Below are positions 28,948 through 39,389 of a DNA stretch of 64,000 bases, one piece after another. A program made the position numbers and the translations under genes. The DNA is from Candidatus Methylopumilus sp. Lineage in GTDB: Bacteria > Pseudomonadota > Gammaproteobacteria > Burkholderiales > Methylophilaceae. The stretch covers positions 1-64,000 of the forward strand of contig SHXT01000004.1 of NCBI GenBank assembly GCA_009693175.1, in the 5' to 3' direction. The notes under the pieces are model-generated. The model made no database searches, was not told the DNA's origin, and was given only the letters and a program-made list of their open reading frames with translations. The stretch's first letter is position 1. Each line of letters starts with the position of its first letter.

Positions 28948-29922
28948 ATGTGTTCACAAAATTCAGATTCAAATAAAGATAACGTTAAGCCAGCTTTATC
29001 TAAATCTCAGCGCCTTCATAAACTTCTTGCGCAATCAGGTATTGGTTCCAGAAGGGAAATGGAAAAATATATTGAAGCAGGGCGTGTTCATGTAAATGAC
29101 TCTCCAGCAACATTAGGGCAGCTTATCTATAGTAATGACGCTATTAAAATTGATGGAAGAATTGTTCATTTATTTTTTGAATCAAAATTTCCAAAGATTC
29201 TTCTTTACCATAAACCTGAAGGTGAAATTGTTTCAGTCAGTGACCCACAAAAAAGAGTCACAGTATTTTCAAAGTTACCAAGAATTAAAGATGAAAAATG
29301 GATTTCTATTGGTCGTCTTGATATTAACACTTCAGGACTTTTGATGTTTACAACGTCAGGCGACTTAGCTAATCGACTTATGCATCCTAAATTTGAAATT
29401 GAAAGAGAATATGCTGTGCGAATATTTGGAGAATTAACTGATGATCAAATCTCAAAGTTAAAATCTGGTGTAAAACTCGAAGATGGTATAGCTAAATTTG
29501 ATGAGCTTCGTTATCAGGGCGGCGAAGGAGCAAATCGATGGTATCAAGTAGTTCTTATGGAAGGAAGAAATAGAGAGGTAAGGCGTCTATTTGACCATTT
29601 TATTTTACCAGTGAGCCGTTTAATTAGAACAAGATTCGGTCCTGTATCTCTCCCCTCTAGATTAAAGAGAGGGATGATGTTGGAACTCGAAGTTAAAGAG
29701 GTTGAGAAAATTTTGAAATGGCTTGATATGCCTTTTTCTTTAGTTAGTCGAAATGAAAGCCTTAATAAAATAAAAGCGCGTAAAAAACATGCTCATCCTG
29801 CTCCTTATGCACCTAAGGTTAAATTTGATCGAAAAGAAATGGCAGATAGAAAAGCTAAAAAAATAGGTAAAAAAACTACTAAGAGAAGAATTAGAAGCGC
29901 TTCAGATATCAAGAAGATTTAA
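28948..29922 (+). CDS. rluB: 23S rRNA pseudouridine synthase RluB
   Basis: Makes pseudouridine in 23S rRNA helix 93 (position 2605 in E. coli numbering). The 324 residues contain an S4 RNA-binding domain (about 21-65, LHKLLAQSGIGSRREMEKYI), the catalytic motif GRLDINTSGLL with the nucleophile aspartate, and a lysine/arginine-rich tail (about 270-324). The scpA-scpB-rluB order is conserved in proteobacteria. It is convergent with prmB, and the stops overlap by four bases. Confidence 0.93.
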   Translation: MCSQNSDSNKDNVKPALSKSQRLHKLLAQSGIGSRREMEKYIEAGRVHVNDSPATLGQLIYSNDAIKIDGRIVHLFFESKFPKILLYHKPEGEIVSVSDPQKRVTVFSKLPRIKDEKWISIGRLDINTSGLLMFTTSGDLANRLMHPKFEIEREYAVRIFGELTDDQISKLKSGVKLEDGIAKFDELRYQGGEGANRWYQVVLMEGRNREVRRLFDHFILPVSRLIRTRFGPVSLPSRLKRGMMLELEVKEVEKILKWLDMPFSLVSRNESLNKIKARKKHAHPAPYAPKVKFDRKEMADRKAKKIGKKTTKRRIRSASDIKKI

Positions 29923-30818
29923 ATAGGCAGCTGAGATTTGTGCAGCATAAAGACAAAATCATTACCTAGTGAGACTTCCAACCATTGAAATTCAGTTTGA
30001 GGAAATTTTTCTAATAAAATTTCCTTGTTGTGACCAATTTCAACAATCAGAACCCCATCATCGTTGAGATATTTTTTTGCTTCATGAATAATCTTAATTG
30101 TGTGATCCAAACCATCATTTCCACTTCCTAATGCTATGTTTGGTTCTTTTAAAAATTCTAATGGAAATTTATCTACAGACGCTTGGTTAACATAAGGTGG
30201 GTTAGAAATAATAAGGTCATATTTTTTTTCATCAAGAGCCTGAAATAAATCTGATTGAATTAAGTTTAGTTGATCATTAAGGCCATAATTATCAGTATTG
30301 ATTTGAGCTACCTGCAATGCTTTTTCAGAAATATCGACAAGATCAATAGAGGCATTCTGAAAAACATGTGCCATCATAATTCCAAGGCAACCGCTCCCTG
30401 TACATAAATCTAACGCAATATGAATAGATTCTGGGCGTTCAATCCATGGGTAAAAATTTTCACTGAGTAATTCTGCGATAAGAGATCGCGGAACGATAAC
30501 GCGTTCATCTACATAAAATTTATAATCTTTTAACCACGCTTCATTTAAAAGATAAGCAGTTGGGATTTTTTCATTAATTCGTTTTTCAATCAGAAGTAAT
30601 AAATCTTTTTTTTCTTTAACTGTAATATTCGCATCTAAAAAATTATCTATTGTGTCATGAGGCAAATGTAAGAATCCAAAAATTAACCAAACAGCTTCAT
30701 CGTATGCATTAGATGTTCCATGACCAAAAAATATATCCGAACTTTCAAATCGACTAACTGTATATCTCAGCCAGTCTCTAATGGAAAAAAATTGATTGAG
30801 TAGTTGAGGATTATTCAA
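29919..30818 (-). CDS. prmB: 50S ribosomal protein L3 glutamine methyltransferase
   Basis: SAM-dependent N5-glutamine methyltransferase of 299 residues. Visible are the [11 protein letters not shown] segment, the SAM-binding [16 protein letters not shown] block (about 135-150) and the catalytic NPPYVNQ motif. [18 protein letters not shown] favours PrmB (ribosomal L3) over PrmC (release factors). The start overlaps the end of dapE by four bases. Confidence 0.88.
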   Translation of the reverse strand: MNNPQLLNQFFSIRDWLRYTVSRFESSDIFFGHGTSNAYDEAVWLIFGFLHLPHDTIDNFLDANITVKEKKDLLLLIEKRINEKIPTAYLLNEAWLKDYKFYVDERVIVPRSLIAELLSENFYPWIERPESIHIALDLCTGSGCLGIMMAHVFQNASIDLVDISEKALQVAQINTDNYGLNDQLNLIQSDLFQALDEKKYDLIISNPPYVNQASVDKFPLEFLKEPNIALGSGNDGLDHTIKIIHEAKKYLNDDGVLIVEIGHNKEILLEKFPQTEFQWLEVSLGNDFVFMLHKSQLPI

Positions 30819-31942
30819 ACAAGAATCTTATATAAAACTAATTTATAAATATTTTTAAGCGGTTCAATATCTTTTACATCAATACATTCATTAATTTTAT
30901 GAATCGTTGCATTGAGTGGGCCAAATTCAACTACCTGATCACTAATGTTAGCAATAAAGCGACCATCTGAAGTTCCACCTGTAGTTGATAATTCAGGTGT
31001 TATACCAACCGTTTCTTTAATCGCACTTGATAAAATTTCTACAAGCCTTCCTTTTTTTGTAAGATAAGGATTGCCTGAATATTCCCAATCAATTGCATAG
31101 TCAAGCTGATGTTTGTCTAAAATTGCATGCGCTCTTTCTTTCAAATTTTCAGGTGTACTTGCAGTGGAATATCTAAAATTAAAAAGGATATCTACTTCAC
31201 CAGGAACTACATTAGCAGCCCCTGTGCCACCTTTAATGTTTGAAATTTGCCAAGAAGTTTTTGGAAAGTATTCATTGCCTTCATCCCAGGACATATTGAC
31301 TAAATCTGTAATGGCTGGCGCTACCATATGAATTGGATTTTTTACTAAATGAGGGTATGCAATATGGCCTTGAATACCTTTTACAGTAAGTTTTGCTGAA
31401 AGAGATCCTCTTCGACCGTTTTTGATCATATCTCCAAATTTCACATGTGAAGTTGGCTCACCCACTAAACAGAAATCAATTTTTTCATTTCTTTCTTTAA
31501 GCAGCTCTACTACCTTAACCGTTCCATCAACAGCAACTCCTTCTTCATCTGAGGTAATGATTAAACCAATAGACCCCTTAAAATTCTTAGTTTCTTGTAA
31601 AAATTCTTCAATAGATACAATAAAAGCGGCAATAGATGTTTTCATATCTGCCGCTCCTCTTCCAAAAAGCTTTTCATCTTTAATGGTGGGCTCAAAAGGA
31701 GGGAAGGTCCATTGGTCTACAGGACCACTTGGAACTATATCTGTATGACCTGCAAAAACAAAGAAAGGAGCTTCCATGCCTTTTCTAGCATATAAATTTT
31801 CAACATCCCCTGATTTAATTTTTTCGCATTTAAATCCCAAAGGCTCCAAAAGTGTAATTAGTAAATCTTGGCAGCCAGCATCATTAGGCGTATTTGATTT
31901 TCTAGCGATTAAATTTTTTGTTAACTCTAAAGTTTTTGTCAT
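30815..31942 (-). CDS. dapE: Succinyl-diaminopimelate desuccinylase
   Basis: Zinc-dependent M20 hydrolase that removes succinate in the lysine/meso-diaminopimelate pathway. The 375 residues include [12 protein letters not shown] (metal His and Asp), [12 protein letters not shown] (catalytic and metal Glu), FCLVGEPTS and [13 protein letters not shown]. It overlaps the yffB-like gene by four bases and is close to dapD, so two steps of the succinylase branch are encoded together. Confidence 0.95.
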   Translation of the reverse strand: MTKTLELTKNLIARKSNTPNDAGCQDLLITLLEPLGFKCEKIKSGDVENLYARKGMEAPFFVFAGHTDIVPSGPVDQWTFPPFEPTIKDEKLFGRGAADMKTSIAAFIVSIEEFLQETKNFKGSIGLIITSDEEGVAVDGTVKVVELLKERNEKIDFCLVGEPTSHVKFGDMIKNGRRGSLSAKLTVKGIQGHIAYPHLVKNPIHMVAPAITDLVNMSWDEGNEYFPKTSWQISNIKGGTGAANVVPGEVDILFNFRYSTASTPENLKERAHAILDKHQLDYAIDWEYSGNPYLTKKGRLVEILSSAIKETVGITPELSTTGGTSDGRFIANISDQVVEFGPLNATIHKINECIDVKDIEPLKNIYKLVLYKILV

Positions 31943-32307
31943 TTTTTATTTTTAAATAATTGATTAAATTTTGTTTCATCAAAACCGAGTGATACAAGCT
32001 TCTTATCAATTTCAACTAAAGGTCTTTTCATAATAGTGGGTTTATCTATAATAAGTTTAATCGCTGTATCTTGCTTATCCGCATATTTTTTTTCACGCTC
32101 CGTTAGATTTCTCCAAGTCATACCTGATTTATTAATCACCATATCCCAAGTTAAATCAGCAGGTAATTTTTTAAACCATGTAGTTAAGGTAGAAGCATTT
32201 AATTTATTTTTCTTAAGATCATAAAAATCATATTCAATCTTATGATTATCAAACCAAATTAATGTCTTTTTAACTTTACTGCAATTTTTAATACCATACA
32301 CAACCAT
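31939..32307 (-). CDS. yffB: ArsC/Spx-fold reductase-like protein (YffB family)
   Basis: A 122-residue thioredoxin-fold protein of the ArsC/Spx family. The N-terminal motif is [18 protein letters not shown] with a single cysteine at residue 9, followed by the [21 protein letters not shown]-terminus. E. coli YffB also lies next to dapE, which supports this assignment over arsenate reductase. No arsenic genes are nearby. Confidence 0.87.
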   Translation of the reverse strand: MVVYGIKNCSKVKKTLIWFDNHKIEYDFYDLKKNKLNASTLTTWFKKLPADLTWDMVINKSGMTWRNLTEREKKYADKQDTAIKLIIDKPTIMKRPLVEIDKKLVSLGFDETKFNQLFKNKK

Positions 32308-32310
32308 ACT

Positions 32311-33138
32311 TTAGATTCCTCTAAGTAGCTCGTTGATACCTACCTTACCAAGTGTTTTTTCGTCTACTTTTTTAACAATGACTGCACAATAAAGACTATA
32401 AGATCCATTTTTTGAAGGAAGATTTCCTGATACAACGACAGACCCTTTAGGGATTCGGCCATAAGTCACTTCACCTGTTTCGCGATCATAAATTTTAGTA
32501 GATTGTCCGATGTAAACACCCATAGAAATAACAGCATTATCTTCAACTACAACACCTTCAACTACTTCTGATCGGGCACCAATAAAACAATTATCACCAA
32601 TAATTGTAGGACCTGCTTGAATAGGCTCTAAGACACCACCAATACCTACTCCGCCAGAGAGATGAACGTTTTTACCTATTTGCGCGCATGAACCAACTGT
32701 TGCCCACGTATCAACCATAGTGCCCTCATCAACATAAGCACCAATATTGACATAAGAAGGCATGAGCACAACATTTTTACCTATAAACGAACCGCGTCTA
32801 GCAATAGCGTTAGGCACTACTCGATAACCACCGGCTTTAAAATCTTCATCAGTAAAATTAGCAAATTTTGAATTTACTTTATCAAAGTAATTCGTATAGC
32901 TACTTTTCATAACCTCGTTATCGTAGAGCCTGAAAGATAAAAGTACAGCTTTTTTAATCCATTGATGTGTTTCCCACTCTTGCGAATCTTTAATACGACT
33001 GGCCACTCGAAGGGACCCATTATTTAAGCGATGAAGTACTTCATCTACAGTTTCTTTGATTTCTTTAGATGCATTTTTTGGATTGATTTCAGCTCTTTCT
33101 TCAAAAGCTTTTTCGATAATTGATTGTAGTTGGTCCAT
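32311..33138 (-). CDS. dapD: Tetrahydrodipicolinate N-succinyltransferase
   Basis: Uses succinyl-CoA to succinylate tetrahydrodipicolinate in diaminopimelate and lysine synthesis. The 275 residues have the left-handed beta-helix hexapeptide repeats (about 105-225), with characteristic [20 protein letters not shown] and [17 protein letters not shown]. Length is exactly in the family range. It is followed by yffB and dapE on the same strand. Confidence 0.96.
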   Translation of the reverse strand: MDQLQSIIEKAFEERAEINPKNASKEIKETVDEVLHRLNNGSLRVASRIKDSQEWETHQWIKKAVLLSFRLYDNEVMKSSYTNYFDKVNSKFANFTDEDFKAGGYRVVPNAIARRGSFIGKNVVLMPSYVNIGAYVDEGTMVDTWATVGSCAQIGKNVHLSGGVGIGGVLEPIQAGPTIIGDNCFIGARSEVVEGVVVEDNAVISMGVYIGQSTKIYDRETGEVTYGRIPKGSVVVSGNLPSKNGSYSLYCAVIVKKVDEKTLGKVGINELLRGI

Positions 33139-33168
33139 GAGAATATATTTTTTAGTTAAAACAGTATT

Positions 33169-33189
33169 TTACATTAAAGTCTAATGTAA
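33169..33189 (-). repeat. Hairpin between the M48 gene and dapD
   Basis: The arms TTACATTA (33169-33176) and TAATGTAA (33182-33189) pair perfectly around AAGTC, directly after the stop of the M48 gene on the minus strand. It is AT-rich and lacks a clean U tract, so it may be a weak terminator or a processing hairpin in front of dapD. Confidence 0.4.
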
Positions 33190-34005
33190 TTAGCGTGATC
33201 GATTTGATTCGTATATAGGTTTTAATTTAAATGCAAGATCAGTTAACTCTCTAATTCGATTGTCATCAGAAGGATGACTGCTTAAAAATTCAGGTGGTTT
33301 TTTTGTATCCTGTTTTTTCATTTTCCCCCATAAAGATACTGCAGCAAAAGGGTTAAAACCAGATCTTGCTGCAAGCTCAAGGCCAATTGCGTCAGCTTCT
33401 CTTTCCTGTGTTCTACTATTAGGGAGTACAAAAAATAAAGTGGCACCAAGTGACGCGGCTTGCATCGTAGCATTCGCTCTATTCTGATTGCTTGAATTTG
33501 AGATATATGCAGCAAAACCAAGTAAACCTAATTGTTGAACGGCTGCCGTCGACATTCTCTCTCTTCCATGTTCTCGAAGTGCATGCGAAATTTCATGTCC
33601 TATAACAGCGGCTAATTCATCATCGGTTGCATTTAGTTTTCGAATAAGGCCCGAATAGACCATAATTTTTCCACCTGGCATACAGTAAGCATTTACTTCG
33701 TCATTATCTTCGACGTTTATTTCCCAGGGCCATTGAGAAGATTCAGGTTTAAAGTAGGTGGCGTTAGCAATAAGTTTATTACTAATTCTTTTGACGCGAT
33801 TAACGTGAGTAGAATCTACATTAAGTTTATTTTTTTTTGCAGCTTCTCGTAGCGCACTTCGATAACCGTCATTTGCCATGTTTACCACCATGGATTGAGG
33901 CATAAGCAGTAATTGTTTTCTATCAATACCAGATTGATTTTTTAAAGTAGTTGAAGCGCAACCTGCGATAAAAAATACTAAAAACAATAGAGCTTTATAT
34001 TTCAT
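33190..34005 (-). CDS. M48 family metallopeptidase lipoprotein
   Basis: The 271 residues begin with a lipoprotein signal (FFIAGC, lipid-anchored Cys16). The zinc motif HEISH (137-141) lies in VIGHEISHALREHGRER, and the third ligand is the Glu in REREADAIGLELAARSGF. This is the BepA/LoiP-like periplasmic class that trims or quality-controls outer-membrane proteins. No TPR domain follows, so LoiP/YcaL-like is a closer description than BepA. It follows kup by two bases. Confidence 0.92.
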   Translation of the reverse strand: MKYKALLFLVFFIAGCASTTLKNQSGIDRKQLLLMPQSMVVNMANDGYRSALREAAKKNKLNVDSTHVNRVKRISNKLIANATYFKPESSQWPWEINVEDNDEVNAYCMPGGKIMVYSGLIRKLNATDDELAAVIGHEISHALREHGRERMSTAAVQQLGLLGFAAYISNSSNQNRANATMQAASLGATLFFVLPNSRTQEREADAIGLELAARSGFNPFAAVSLWGKMKKQDTKKPPEFLSSHPSDDNRIRELTDLAFKLKPIYESNRSR

Positions 34006-34007
34006 TT

Positions 34008-35891
34008 TTAAAACAATATTTGGCTTCCAAGCTCAACCACTCGGTTAGGAGGTAATTTAAATTGATTAGTAATAGTTTCAGCACTTCTAAACAAACCAAT
34101 AAATAATTTCTTTCTCCAGTAATTCATATTGTCTCTAGGAGTGGCTAATAAAATTTCTTTACCAATAAAGTAGGAGCTATTCATAGGATCAATATTGAGG
34201 CCATTCTTTGCACATAAGGCCAGATCCTTTGGTAAGTCAGGCTCATCCTTAAATCCATATTTAACAATAACTTTATAAAAATCATAAGGTAGTTTTTCAA
34301 CAGTTAATAAATCTTTAGTGAGGGAATGAGGATAATCCATAAACATAACTGTGAGAATGATAACTTTTTCATGAATAACTTTATTATGTTTTAAATTATG
34401 TAAAAGTGCATGAGGAACGCCATCAGAATTAGGTGTCATAAATATTGCGATTCCTTCAACTCTAGGAGGAGGGTTTGCGCCTATAGATTTAATAAACGAA
34501 TTAATTTCAATTGCTTCACCTTTTAATATTTTATAAAGAAGCGCTCTTCCTTTTTTCCACGTGGTCATTAAAAGAAATATGATTAAACCAATTAAAATTG
34601 GGAACCAGCCACCATCGGGTATTTTTAAAATATTTGCACTAAAGAATGCAAAATCAATCATCAAAAAGATAAACATAAAGATAATCGTTTTGGTTGAATT
34701 CCATTTCCATACTTCATAAAAAACAAAACTTGCAAGAAGGGTTGAGATTACCATGTCCCCAGTCACAGCGATGCCATAGGCCCCTGCAAGATTACCTGAA
34801 CTTTTGAAAGTAATAACCAAAACCATTACAGCAATCATTAAAAGCCAATTAATTCTTGGAAGATAAATTTGACCTTCTTGATTTTCAGAAGTATGTTCAA
34901 CATGCATTCTAGGCAAGAAGCCTAATTGCAGTGCTTGTCTTGAAACTGAAAAAGCGCCTGTGATAACAGCTTGTGAGGCAATAATTGTGGCAAGAGTAGC
35001 TAAAACAATTAAAGGAATCACAAGAAATTCAGGTGCCATTAAATAAAAAGGATTTTTGATATTTTCAGGATTGCTAATAATTAAAGCGCCTTGCCCAAAA
35101 TAATTTAATGTGAGCGCTGGAAGTACAAAAACAAACCATGCAAGCCTAATAGGACGTCTTCCAAAATGACCCATATCTGCATAAAGTGCTTCAGCGCCTG
35201 TGACTGACAAAACAACAGCACCTAACGCAACAAATGCAACCATAGGGGCTAATTTAAAAAAGTTAAAAGCATGTATTGGGTTTACTGCGATAAGAACATG
35301 AGGTTGATGTATGATATTTAAAATACCTAATACAGCAAGTGTTAAAAACCAAAAAAACATAACGGGCCCAAATAGAGAGCCCACAACACTCGTTCCTCTG
35401 CTTTGCGCCCAAAATAAAATGAAAAGCACAATAAGTGTTATTGGGATAATTAAATAATTAAGTGAAGGGGCTACCACTTCCAGGCCTTCAATAGCAGATA
35501 ATACAGAAATTGCAGGCGTGATCATTCCATCTGCATAAAACATACATGCCCCAAGGATCCCCAAAATCATAATCCAAGTTCTTTTATTGCTACTCACAGT
35601 ATTTTTATTGGCAAGAGAAAGTAAGGCCATAATTCCACCTTCGCCACGATTGTCGGCACGCATAATAAAAGCAACATATTTAGCCGAGACAATCATGATA
35701 AGCGACCAAAAGATAAGTGACAGTATGCCTAAAACATTAAATTGGGTAAGTTCAACAGGATGTTTACTTAAAGAGAAAACCTCTTTCATTGTATAAAGAG
35801 GGCTTGTACCAATATCACCAAATACAACACCTAAGGCAGCAAGCGACAATGTTGCAAGAGAAGCCTTACGGTTATTTTTTTTATCTTCCAT
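34008..35891 (-). CDS. kup: Low-affinity potassium uptake protein Kup
   Basis: Proton-coupled potassium importer of the KUP/HAK/KT family. The 627 residues have about 12 transmembrane segments (about 15-450), the family motif GVVFGDIGTSPLYTMKEVF (about 17-35), NRGEGGIMALLSL and GALIISNPE, then a C-terminal cytoplasmic domain. Length matches the 622-residue E. coli protein. The next gene on the same strand is the M48 peptidase, two bases on. Confidence 0.95.
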   Translation of the reverse strand: MEDKKNNRKASLATLSLAALGVVFGDIGTSPLYTMKEVFSLSKHPVELTQFNVLGILSLIFWSLIMIVSAKYVAFIMRADNRGEGGIMALLSLANKNTVSSNKRTWIMILGILGACMFYADGMITPAISVLSAIEGLEVVAPSLNYLIIPITLIVLFILFWAQSRGTSVVGSLFGPVMFFWFLTLAVLGILNIIHQPHVLIAVNPIHAFNFFKLAPMVAFVALGAVVLSVTGAEALYADMGHFGRRPIRLAWFVFVLPALTLNYFGQGALIISNPENIKNPFYLMAPEFLVIPLIVLATLATIIASQAVITGAFSVSRQALQLGFLPRMHVEHTSENQEGQIYLPRINWLLMIAVMVLVITFKSSGNLAGAYGIAVTGDMVISTLLASFVFYEVWKWNSTKTIIFMFIFLMIDFAFFSANILKIPDGGWFPILIGLIIFLLMTTWKKGRALLYKILKGEAIEINSFIKSIGANPPPRVEGIAIFMTPNSDGVPHALLHNLKHNKVIHEKVIILTVMFMDYPHSLTKDLLTVEKLPYDFYKVIVKYGFKDEPDLPKDLALCAKNGLNIDPMNSSYFIGKEILLATPRDNMNYWRKKLFIGLFRSAETITNQFKLPPNRVVELGSQILF

Positions 35892-35923
35892 GTATTGATG
35901 AGTAAGTTAATTCAATCTAAAAA

Positions 35924-37153
35924 TTATTTGTTTTTAAGATCTGAAATATGAGCGTCGGCTTGCCCATGGTTCAATTGAATATGGATTTTATCATCAAGCT
36001 TTAGTTGATTTACATTATTTACAATCGTGCCATTGATATTCGTAATAATGGAATAACCCCTTGATAAAACAGCATGAGGATTTAAATGATCTAAATTTAA
36101 TTTTAATTTATCAATATGAAGTCGATGTTGAATCAACGTATTTTTAATACTTTGATTAATTCTTTGTATATATTGATAAATCTGTTCTTTTTGTCTTTGT
36201 ATTTGTAATTTAGGGGATATAAGGCGTTTTTCAAGATAATCAATTTTTTGCATCACTTCACGAATTTGGCTAGCCATTAATTTAATTAGTTGATGCTTAT
36301 AAATCAGAATAGTTTTTATAATCTCCACAGAATGACTTGTTACAAGCTCTGCGGCACCGGTTGGAGTGGGGGCTCTTAAATCTGAGACAAAATCAGCAAT
36401 AGTGGTGTCGGTTTCGTGCCCGACACCTGTAATTGTTGGTATTTTAGATTGGCTAATTGCACGTGCAACAATTTCTTCATTAAATGACCATAAATCTTCT
36501 ATAGAGCCACCACCACGTGCAAGGATGAGAACATCGCACTCCGCTCTGTTATTGGCCGTTTGGATTGCTTTCACAATAGCTAGAGGCGCTTCTTTCCCTT
36601 GGACTAAGCTCGGGTAGATAATGACGGGGATATGAGGACTTCTTCTTTTAAGAGTGATTAAAATATCTTTAATAGCAGCAGCGGTTGGCGACGTAATAAT
36701 GCCAATGCATTTAGGGATCTGAGGAATTGTTTTTTTGCGAGAAACTTCAAAAAGGCCTTCTTTATTAAGTTTTTCTTTTAATTGATTAAATGCTTCAAAT
36801 AACAGACCTAGGCCAGCCCGCTGAACAAATTCAATATTTAACTGGTATTCACCCCTTGCTTCATACAAACCGACAGAGCACCTGGCTTCAATTTTTTCTC
36901 CATTTTTTGGAACCCATCCGACAGCCATATTTTTATTTTTAAACATGGTGCATCGAACTTGAGCTTCGTCATCTTTAAGTGAAAAGTACCAATGCCCAGA
37001 AGATGCGCTTATAAAATTAGAGATTTCACCTGTAATCCAGAATGTAGGAAAACTTTGTTCAAGTAATTCACGAACAAGGCGATTAATTTCTTTAACAGAA
37101 AATACTTTGCTCTCAGCAGGGTTAAGGCTATTTATTGATGTTGAATTAATCAA
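35924..37153 (-). CDS. xseA: Exodeoxyribonuclease VII large subunit
   Basis: Catalytic subunit of the single-strand DNA nuclease ExoVII. The 409 residues have an N-terminal OB fold (about 20-115, FWITGEISNFISASSGHWYFSLKD), the central domain with GIITSPTAAAIKDIL, DVLILARGGGSIEDLWSFNEE and GVGHETDTTIADFVSD, and a coiled-coil C-terminus. The frame opens with TTG at 37153; no in-frame ATG would preserve the N-terminus. A TATAAT on the minus strand (37189-37184) is a plausible -10 box. Confidence 0.94.
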   Translation of the reverse strand: MINSTSINSLNPAESKVFSVKEINRLVRELLEQSFPTFWITGEISNFISASSGHWYFSLKDDEAQVRCTMFKNKNMAVGWVPKNGEKIEARCSVGLYEARGEYQLNIEFVQRAGLGLLFEAFNQLKEKLNKEGLFEVSRKKTIPQIPKCIGIITSPTAAAIKDILITLKRRSPHIPVIIYPSLVQGKEAPLAIVKAIQTANNRAECDVLILARGGGSIEDLWSFNEEIVARAISQSKIPTITGVGHETDTTIADFVSDLRAPTPTGAAELVTSHSVEIIKTILIYKHQLIKLMASQIREVMQKIDYLEKRLISPKLQIQRQKEQIYQYIQRINQSIKNTLIQHRLHIDKLKLNLDHLNPHAVLSRGYSIITNINGTIVNNVNQLKLDDKIHIQLNHGQADAHISDLKNK

Positions 37154-37216
37154 ACTAGAAGGATATCCGTTACAATAATCTTCATTATAGAGTTAATAAA
37201 TAATAAAGAGCTTTAA

Positions 37217-37717
37217 ATGAAAAATTTTTTTTTATCCCACAAACAAGCCCATTTAATTGCTTTTTTTGCAGCTTATTTTTTAGTTGCATTAGCGATCGTT
37301 ATTCAAAAAAAATTTAATCTTGAACCTTGCCCCTTATGCATTACTCAAAGAATCATTTTTATGGTGCTAGGGGGTCTTTTTCTAATTATTTCTTTTATTA
37401 AACCTAATCTTTTAATAAAAAAAGTGTCTTTATTTTTCTTATCCCTGACTTCAATTGTTGGGATGATATTTTCTTTTAAACATATTTTAATTCAATCTAA
37501 AGCTATTGATGTTCCATCAGAATGTGGCGTTGATTTAAATTATATGTTTGAAAATTTTCCTTTTTCGAAAGCTTTAAATTTACTTTTTAAGGGAACAGGA
37601 GATTGCTCGCATATCGATTGGACTTTTTTAGGTATCACAATTCCAGAATTATCTTTAATGGCTTTTATTTTGTTTTTTATATATGCCATGTTTCTTTTTC
37701 GGGCTAATGTGAAGTGA
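37217..37717 (+). CDS. dsbB: Disulfide bond formation protein DsbB
   Basis: Inner-membrane quinone-coupled oxidase that reoxidises periplasmic DsbA. The 166 residues have four transmembrane segments. The first periplasmic loop has the CPLC pair (EPCPLCITQRI, about 37-40) and the second loop has cysteines in SECGVDL and TGDCSHIDW, so all four essential cysteines are present. The stop codon overlaps the cysM ATG. Confidence 0.94.
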   Translation: MKNFFLSHKQAHLIAFFAAYFLVALAIVIQKKFNLEPCPLCITQRIIFMVLGGLFLIISFIKPNLLIKKVSLFFLSLTSIVGMIFSFKHILIQSKAIDVPSECGVDLNYMFENFPFSKALNLLFKGTGDCSHIDWTFLGITIPELSLMAFILFFIYAMFLFRANVK

Positions 37718-38598
37718 TGAATTTAGAAAATTTTATTGGTAACACACCTCTTGTAGCACTTCAACGCATGCACGGTAACTCATCTGGGTCAATTCATTTA
37801 AAGCTTGAAGGTAATAATCCTGCAGGCTCGGTAAAAGACAGGGCCGTATTCTCAATGATTCATAACGCTGAACTGAGAGGGGATATTAAACCTGGAGATA
37901 CACTTGTTGAAGCCACTTCTGGTAATACAGGTATTGCACTTGCAATGGTTGCTGCCATGAAGGGATATAAAATGATTTTAGTGATGCCAGAAAACCAAAC
38001 TATTGAACGAAGACAAACGATGAAAGCATTTGGGGCAGAACTTATACTTACATCTCAAGAAGGAAGTATGGAACTTGCAAGAGATACTGCCTTAAAGATG
38101 CAAGAAGAAGGCAAAGGTTTTGTGTTGGACCAATTTAGTAATCCTGATAATCCTAAAGCTCACTATGAGGGCACAGGCCCTGAAATATGGAAAGACACAA
38201 ATGGGAAAGTGACGCACTTTATTTCAAGTATGGGCACTACGGGAACTATTGTGGGCACATCTCAATTTTTAAAAGAAAAGAATAAAGATATTCAAATTAT
38301 AGGTGTTCAACCAGAAGAAGGCTCTCAAATCCCAGGGATACGTAAATGGCCTGAAGCTTATTTGCCTAAAATTTATAATTCTAAAAATATTGATCATATT
38401 GAATATATAACGCAACAACAAGCTGAGGAAACTGCAAGAAATCTTGCTGTGCAAGAAGGTATTTTTTCAGGGGCGTCTACAGGAGGCGCTCTTTATGTAG
38501 CGCTGCAAATTGCAAAAAAAAATAAAGATGCTGTGATTGTATCGATTGCCTGTGATCGAGGTGATCGATATTTATCTTCTAATTTATTCTTGAGCTAA
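37717..38598 (+). CDS. cysM: Cysteine synthase B
   Basis: PLP-dependent O-acetylserine sulfhydrylase of 293 residues. The PLP lysine is in AGSVKDRAVFSM (about 38-41), the phosphate loop in TSGNTGIALA and the glycine loop in SMGTTGTIVG. The segment IPGIRKWPEAYLPKIY favours CysM (able to use thiosulfate) over CysK. The ATG at 37717 shares its A with the dsbB stop (TGATG); an in-frame GTG lies one codon earlier. It is preferred for the coupled overlap and the usual N-terminus MNLENFIGNTPLV. Confidence 0.93.
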   Translation: MNLENFIGNTPLVALQRMHGNSSGSIHLKLEGNNPAGSVKDRAVFSMIHNAELRGDIKPGDTLVEATSGNTGIALAMVAAMKGYKMILVMPENQTIERRQTMKAFGAELILTSQEGSMELARDTALKMQEEGKGFVLDQFSNPDNPKAHYEGTGPEIWKDTNGKVTHFISSMGTTGTIVGTSQFLKEKNKDIQIIGVQPEEGSQIPGIRKWPEAYLPKIYNSKNIDHIEYITQQQAEETARNLAVQEGIFSGASTGGALYVALQIAKKNKDAVIVSIACDRGDRYLSSNLFLS

Positions 38599-38602
38599 AT
38601 CT

Positions 38603-39379
38603 TTGATTCCTATTTTAGTTTTTGATATTGAAACCATTCCTGATATCGAAGGTATTAGGTCTTTATATACATTTGATAAAAATTTATCCGATGATGACAT
38701 CGTGAATGCGGCCTTATATAAAAGAAGACAAAAAAATGGGTCTGATTTTTTACAACACCACCTCCAAAAGATTGTAGCTATCTCTTGTGTACTTCGGGAA
38801 AAAGATCAATTAAAAATTTGGACACTTGGCGATCTTAATGACAAAGAAGATGAAGTCATTCAACGTTTTTTTGATGGTATCGATAAATATACACCTACAC
38901 TTGTATCCTGGAATGGCTCAGGATTTGATTTGCCTGTTTTAAATTACAGGGCATTAATGTATGGCATTAATGCATCTAAATATTTAGACATGGGTGAAAT
39001 AGATAAAGATTTTAAGTGGAATAATTACTTAAGTCGATATCACATGCGACATACTGACTTGATGGAATTCTTAGCGATGTTTCAAGGTAAAAATAATGCA
39101 CCTTTAGACGATATTGCAAAACTATGTGGCTTCCCAGGAAAATTAGGCATGGATGGTGGCAAAGTATGGGATACCTTTAAACAAGGAGACATTCAATCTA
39201 TTAGAGATTATTGCGAAACGGATGTCGCCAATACCTATCTTGTTTATCTCAAATTTCAGTTAATTAGAGGACAGCTTAATCAAAATGAATATGAAGCTGA
39301 AATTAATTTAGTGAAGAATACTATTCAAGGCTATCAGAAAGACTATTGGAATGAATTTCTTTCCGCTTGGAAATCTTAA
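38603..39379 (+). CDS. Predicted 3'-5' exonuclease (PolB-like DEDD family)
   Basis: A 258-residue RNase H-fold nuclease. The DEDD metal ligands can be placed in FDIETIPD (about 7-14), SWNGSGFDLPVLNYRA (about 98-113) and DYCETDVANTYLVYL (about 209-223). It belongs to the stand-alone family related to the proofreading domain of DNA polymerase B (COG3298). The start is TTG at 38603, four bases after the cysM stop. The substrate is not known. Confidence 0.88.
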   Translation: MIPILVFDIETIPDIEGIRSLYTFDKNLSDDDIVNAALYKRRQKNGSDFLQHHLQKIVAISCVLREKDQLKIWTLGDLNDKEDEVIQRFFDGIDKYTPTLVSWNGSGFDLPVLNYRALMYGINASKYLDMGEIDKDFKWNNYLSRYHMRHTDLMEFLAMFQGKNNAPLDDIAKLCGFPGKLGMDGGKVWDTFKQGDIQSIRDYCETDVANTYLVYLKFQLIRGQLNQNEYEAEINLVKNTIQGYQKDYWNEFLSAWKS

Positions 39380-39389
39380 GCCTTAATAA

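Noticed and set aside
31422-31748. Reading frame of 108 codons opposite dapE
   Set aside because: It lies entirely antisense to a well-supported dapE and has no recognisable domain or ribosome binding site.
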